From: DATBGO01 sp050011895
GTDB lineage: Bacteria; Actinomycetota; Actinomycetes; Streptosporangiales; Streptosporangiaceae
Reading direction: 5' to 3'
Assembly: GCA_050011895.1 (NCBI GenBank)
Contig: JBEKIF010000124.1
Span: 1 to 8,213, forward strand
DNA: 8,213 bases
Shown: piece by piece, positions 5,725 through 8,213 of the stretch
Position numbering within the stretch: position 1 is the stretch's first letter
Layout: every line of letters begins with the position of its first letter
Translations under genes and position numbers: made by a program
Notes under the pieces: generated by a model
Database searches by the model: none
Seen by the model: the letters and a program-made list of their open reading frames with translations, nothing else
What the model was told of the DNA's origin: nothing

Positions 5725-6189
5725 ATGGCTGAGTTCCCACCGCCGCCAGAGGGAATTGTGCTGGCCCACTTCATCGTCTCGGACGATGTCGAGCGCTCTC
5801 GGCGCTTCTACACCGAGGTACTCGGCGGCAGGGTGGCCTTCTCCGGTCCCGGAGGACTGACCTATGTCGCACTATCCAACAGCTGGATCATCATCAATGG
5901 CGGCGGAGGACCGACCGACGACAAGCCGACGGTCACCCTGGAAACGCCACGCGATCCCGACCGGGTCAGCAGCTTCCTCAATATCCGGGTTAAGGACATC
6001 GCGGCCGTGTACGCCGAATGGAGCGCCCGCGGTGCCAATTTCCTGACGCCGCCGAAACAGCACCAGTACGAGATCCGCTGCTACATCCGCGATCCCGACG
6101 GTCATCTGATCGAAGTGGGACAAACCACCGACCCAGAAGGGGACTGGTCGGCGTGGCCGTTGCGTACGTCCGGCGGGGAGCCCGGGTGA
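5725..6189 (+). CDS. VOC-fold (glyoxalase/bleomycin resistance/dioxygenase superfamily) protein
   Basis: 154-residue protein with two beta-alpha-beta-beta-beta halves typical of the vicinal oxygen chelate superfamily. The first half is VLAHFIVSDDVERSRRFYTE then VLGGRVAF, with a candidate metal ligand H15. The second half is FLNIRVKDIAAVYAEWSARG then NFLTPPK, closing with YIRDPDGHLIEVGQT and the expected terminal Glu ligand E130. Members include glyoxalases, extradiol dioxygenases, epimerases and antibiotic-binding proteins. Sequence alone does not choose between them, though the DPDGHLIEV ending is common in lactoylglutathione-lyase-like annotations. It is probably cytosolic and intact. It is followed by a hairpin and, 192 bases later, by the F420-type reductase gene on the same strand. 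Confidence 0.9.
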   Translation: MAEFPPPPEGIVLAHFIVSDDVERSRRFYTEVLGGRVAFSGPGGLTYVALSNSWIIINGGGGPTDDKPTVTLETPRDPDRVSSFLNIRVKDIAAVYAEWSARGANFLTPPKQHQYEIRCYIRDPDGHLIEVGQTTDPEGDWSAWPLRTSGGEPG

Positions 6190-6196
6190 ATGCCGA

Positions 6197-6231
6197 GGCC
6201 ACCGGCGAGATCCTTCGCACCGGCGGTGGCC
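6197..6231 (+). terminator. Inverted repeat after the VOC stop codon
   Basis: GGCCACCG (6197-6204) and CGGTGGCC (6224-6231) are perfectly complementary around a 19-base loop, starting eight bases after the VOC stop. There is no T tract, and overlapping CACCGG copies allow alternative pairings. Confidence 0.35.
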
Positions 6232-6381
6232 GGTGCCCCGGACGCTGAGATCCCCGCCAGCCATTTCCGGCACGGCCGCACCTCCCCGCCGTTCCCCCGC
6301 TCAGCGAGCCGCTGCGAGACCGCTCGGGCCGATGCTCCGGGCCGCCATAGTTAGTACCGTGAAGCTGAGGAGGTTCCGGTC

Positions 6382-7017
6382 ATGACCACTGCGGTCATCG
6401 GCACCGGAGTGATCGGGTCGGTCATCGCCCGCGAGCTCGCCTCGGGCGGCGAGACCCTGCGGCTGTCGAGCGCCGACCATGAGTCGGCACGGATGCTGGC
6501 TGCCGAGATCGGCCGGGCTGCGGTCGTCGCCGCCGGCAACCGCGACGCGTTGCAGGGCGCCGATGCCATCGTCCTCGCGCTGCGGTTTACCGTGCTGAAG
6601 GCCGTCATAGACGAGATCGCCGGCCCGCTAGCCGGCAAGCTGGTGGTCGTTCCGAGCAACCCGCTCAGCACCGACGCGCAAGGTAACGTCTCGCGTCTCC
6701 TGCCGGAAGGGCAATCCTCTGGCGAGGTCGTGGCCGGGTGGTTGCCGGCGGGGGCGCGGTTGGCCATGGCGTTCGGAACCCTGCCGGCCGATCTCCTCGA
6801 GTCCTCCAGCAACCGGTCACCAGAGCCGGCGGTCCTCTTCTACGCGAGCGAGGACGACCGTGCCGGCCAGGAAGTCGAGCGGTTGATCCGGACGGCCGGC
6901 TTCGACCCGGTGAAGGCCGGCGGGCTCGAGCAGTCGGGCCGGCTCGAGGTGGGCGGCGACCTTCACGGTCTCGTAGTCGGCCCCGCCGAGGCGCGGTCAT
7001 TGACCGGCGGGGCCTGA
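6382..7017 (+). CDS. NADPH-dependent F420 reductase-like oxidoreductase
   Basis: 211-residue Rossmann protein. The N-terminus MTTAVIGTGVIGSVIARELA carries the GxGxxG dinucleotide-binding motif at 7-12. ADAIVLALRFTVLKAVIDEI (60-79) and GKLVVVPSNPLS (85-96) match the family of NADP-dependent F420 oxidoreductases, and the tail AGGLEQSGRLEVGGDLHG (179-196) resembles its C-terminal active-site segment. Such enzymes move hydride between NADPH and coenzyme F420, a cofactor widespread in Actinobacteria; relatives annotated as NADP oxidoreductases may use other partners. GAGGAGG at 6367-6373 lies eight bases before the ATG. Third-position GC is strong and the frame is intact. A weak AT-rich CATAGTTAGTA (about 6347-6357) sits where a -10 element could be, but I see no clear -35. 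Confidence 0.85.
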   Translation: MTTAVIGTGVIGSVIARELASGGETLRLSSADHESARMLAAEIGRAAVVAAGNRDALQGADAIVLALRFTVLKAVIDEIAGPLAGKLVVVPSNPLSTDAQGNVSRLLPEGQSSGEVVAGWLPAGARLAMAFGTLPADLLESSSNRSPEPAVLFYASEDDRAGQEVERLIRTAGFDPVKAGGLEQSGRLEVGGDLHGLVVGPAEARSLTGGA

Positions 7018-7211
7018 TCGCTTCGCCGCACTGGCCGGGGGCACCTCTTCGGCCGGGCCTTCGCCCAGACGGTCTTGACGGCGCTGACCATCGCGGCGTC
7101 GAACGGCACGGACCGTGGTATCGAGCACTCGGTGGCTCCCGCCACCACGCACTTTCCCCCGCCCCCTCACCTGCCCCTTTCCCCGCGAATCCTGCGCAGG
7201 AAGGGCCGTAA

Positions 7212-7250
7212 AGGTGCCCGGGCGCCGACAGGTGCCACCTGGGCGCCAGC
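7212..7250. repeat. Imperfect tandem repeat
   Basis: AGGTGCCCGGGCGCCGAC (7212-7229) is followed directly by AGGTGCCACCTGGGCGCCAGC (7230-7250). They are the same unit with a three-base insertion in the second copy. Confidence 0.5.
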
Positions 7251-7846
7251 GGCCGTTTCATGCGCCGCTCTTGTGCACCCTCTCACAGGCACGCGCGCAA
7301 CTCGGCGCCGGACCAACCGGCCACGGTGGCCGACCACCGATGCCGGACCGCGACGCCGTGAGCCCCACCGCCGGGCCGACGGGGGGAGCACGGGACCGTC
7401 GGCCGTCCCGTCCCACACCCTCTCCCTAGCGTTGGCGGACCGGTCCAGCAGGGAGTGGAGAGGCCCGGGTTAGACGGTCGGGGCCGCCAGGATTCATCGT
7501 CAGGATCGACCCAGCTTGACGCGTCAGATGCCGGAAACCTATCCATGCAAGGTCATTCCACCATTCGTTCACCCGAAGAGCTGCTTCAGGGCAGGGAAGG
7601 GACCCTGCGCCATCGAGCTTCGAGCTGATCGCACTCGGTACGGATCCTGAGACCTTGGCGGGCGAACCCCGAGACTCGAAGGGCCGAGTTTCTCGGGCGA
7701 CAGTTCGCACCCGCGATCGTCCCAGCAGCCAGGCAGGGAACCTTCAGTCCGGCGTCTACCCCGCACCGGTCGCCGATCCGGACATGCTCGTCCACTGGGG
7801 CGGCCAGAACGCCCAGCGCCGCGGCGCCGACTGTCCGGCGGCCTGA

Positions 7847-7874
7847 GTCTTCAGTGCTATTGAGCTACACCTAT
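7847..7874 (-). pseudogene. Possible tRNA 5'-half fragment
   Basis: Read leftwards the sequence is ATAGGTG-TAGCTCAAT-AGCACTG. This is the acceptor-D-arm wording common in bacterial tRNAs (GGTGTAGCTCAAT...GAGCACTG), with about seven bases of the D loop missing. The rest of a tRNA is not recognisable. Short match, low confidence, but on the same strand as the two better tRNA-like sequences. Confidence 0.2.
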
Positions 7875-7909
7875 CTGGACGATCTGCGCGCTCGGAGCCT
7901 GGTAACCCA

Positions 7910-7935
7910 CCGAACTCACGTGAGTAAATATTCGG
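7910..7935. repeat. Inverted-repeat unit A with central CACGTG palindrome
   Basis: CCGAA (7910-7914) pairs with TTCGG (7931-7935). Inside is the perfect 12-bp palindrome ACTCACGTGAGT (7914-7925), followed by AT-rich AAATA. It abuts unit B at base 7935. Confidence 0.6.
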
Positions 7936-7986
7936 CGTTATACGGGTGATCGAAGATCAGATCACTATCCTTCGGCCGTATAACGC
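7935..7986. repeat. Inverted-repeat unit B
   Basis: GCGTTATACGG (7935-7945) and CCGTATAACGC (7976-7986) are perfect 11-bp inverted arms. A second perfect pair sits inside: GTGATC (7946-7951) and GATCAC (7960-7965) around eight bases. The unit is rich in GATC. Confidence 0.8.
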
Positions 7987-8056
7987 TAGATATACGGGTG
8001 ATCATCGCTGATTTTTTCGGTCCGATATGCGGAGATGATCACCCGTATATCACCCG
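7943..8056. repeat. Four CGGGTGAT motifs in ++-- order
   Basis: CGGGTGAT occurs at 7943-7950 (+), 7995-8002 (+), 8038-8045 (-) and 8049-8056 (-). The first three share a longer 13-mer, TATACGGGTGATC, at 7939-7951, 7991-8003 and (inverted) 8037-8049. Spacings are 52 bp between the two + copies and 11 bp between the two - copies, close to whole helical turns. This fits binding sites for a dimeric or multimeric DNA-binding protein such as a repressor, replication initiator, partition protein or recombinase. Confidence 0.7.
7989..8051. repeat. Inverted-repeat unit C, perfect 18-bp arms
   Basis: GATATACGGGTGATCATC (7989-8006) and its exact complement GATGATCACCCGTATATC (8034-8051) flank a 27-base spacer containing a T6 run (8012-8017) and the small palindrome TCGGTCCGA. 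It starts three bases after unit B ends. Arms of this length do not occur by chance in a window this size. Confidence 0.9.
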
Positions 8057-8213
8057 ATCTGCTTGGACCCGCCGCCTGGCGAGCTGGCCGAGCCGATCAC
8101 GCTCCGCGACAAGCTGGCCTGCGTATGGAAGCAACTCCTGGCTGCCCCGTCACAAATTAGCGTCGCCGTTGATCTTCGATCCATGACCAAATAATCGTGC
8201 CGATAACACCTGG
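8057..8213. other. Right edge of window, no assignable gene
   Basis: A + frame open from 8039 to a TAA at 8192-8194 reads ICLDPPPGELAEPITLRDKL, then ACVWKQLLAAPSQISVAVDL from 8057. This has protein-like composition, but it has no good start codon or ribosome site and begins inside the palindromes. It could be a gene tail joined to the repeat by rearrangement, or chance. Confidence 0.3.

Larger units (their letters stand above)
7018..7909. other. About 890 bases with no supported gene
   Basis: Frames open here are short, overlap on both strands and lack family motifs or ribosome sites. Contents are a pyrimidine-rich tract (about 7149-7184), a perfect palindrome TCCTGCGCAGGA (7190-7201), an imperfect tandem repeat (7212-7250), GCAGGG/CCCTGC pairing near 7590-7610, a CCGAG-TTT-CTCGG hairpin (7684-7696) and a possible tRNA 5' fragment (7847-7874). 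This looks like decayed coding or long intergenic DNA. Confidence 0.5.

Noticed and set aside
7569..7846. Overlapping short frames on both strands in 7569-7846
   Set aside because: No motifs, no ribosome sites, and mutual overlap in several frames; treated as non-coding or decayed.
7935..7986. Integron attC site
   Set aside because: attC sites have AAC on the left and GTT on the right outer arms; here the polarity is GTT...AAC, and the RYYYAAC/GTTRRRY pattern is not met.
7910..8056. Streptomyces-type linear replicon telomere
   Set aside because: Those telomeres have short stems with GCGAAAGC-type loops at a molecule end; these repeats have long loops, unrelated sequence and continue into more DNA.
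7998..8186. 62-residue + strand frame starting in unit C
   Set aside because: It starts inside the inverted repeat, has no ribosome site and its composition is Arg/Ser/Trp-rich, as in a shadow frame.
1..8213. CRISPR array or rRNA gene
   Set aside because: No regularly spaced identical repeats and no rRNA-like conserved segments were seen.

Overview
The window reads as a GC-rich actinobacterial chromosome or large-plasmid segment. The third-codon-position G/C bias, GTG starts, strong AGGAGG-type ribosome sites and a coenzyme-F420-type reductase all fit Actinomycetota; the genus cannot be read from the sequence. No complete mobile element is present, but much of the window looks like decayed accessory DNA: a truncated integrase, gene fragments, a frameshifted gene, degenerate tRNA-like sequences and unusual palindromes lie among a handful of intact oxidoreductase-type genes.

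Layout. 1-148 is the end of an unrecognised + strand gene. 225-1070 is a tyrosine recombinase that has lost its C-terminal catalytic half; its homology stops at about 958-965, next to a long inverted repeat with a 6-bp centre (967-1015). 1262-3680 is a leftward three-gene redox cluster, with transcription order redoxin/peroxiredoxin-like (3680-3063), nitronate monooxygenase (3020-2058) and short-chain dehydrogenase (1975-1262). Upstream of it lies a fragment of an NmrA-like NAD(P)-binding protein (4081-3905) and a tRNA-Gly(GCC)-like sequence that decays in its T arm (4344-4275). 4374-5110 is a + strand conserved-looking protein of unknown function, split by a one-base frameshift. It is followed by a second degenerate tRNA-like sequence (5231-5161, Asp-like) and about 490 bases of gene-poor DNA with hairpins and a possible zinc-ribbon remnant.

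5725-6189 (VOC/glyoxalase-fold protein) and 6382-7017 (NADPH:F420 oxidoreductase-like protein) are intact + strand genes, each with a good ribosome site. From 7018 to 7909 I see no convincing gene. At 7910-8056, in a locally AT-richer stretch, three inverted repeats lie almost end to end and carry four copies of CGGGTGAT in a ++-- order. This is the most unusual structure in the window and I could not assign it to a known element.

Functional reading. The redox cluster may form one transcription unit (gaps of 42 and 82 bases) and suggests oxidation or detoxification of small molecules such as nitro compounds or peroxides; this is inference from families only. The SDR lacks the usual catalytic tyrosine, so its chemistry is uncertain.
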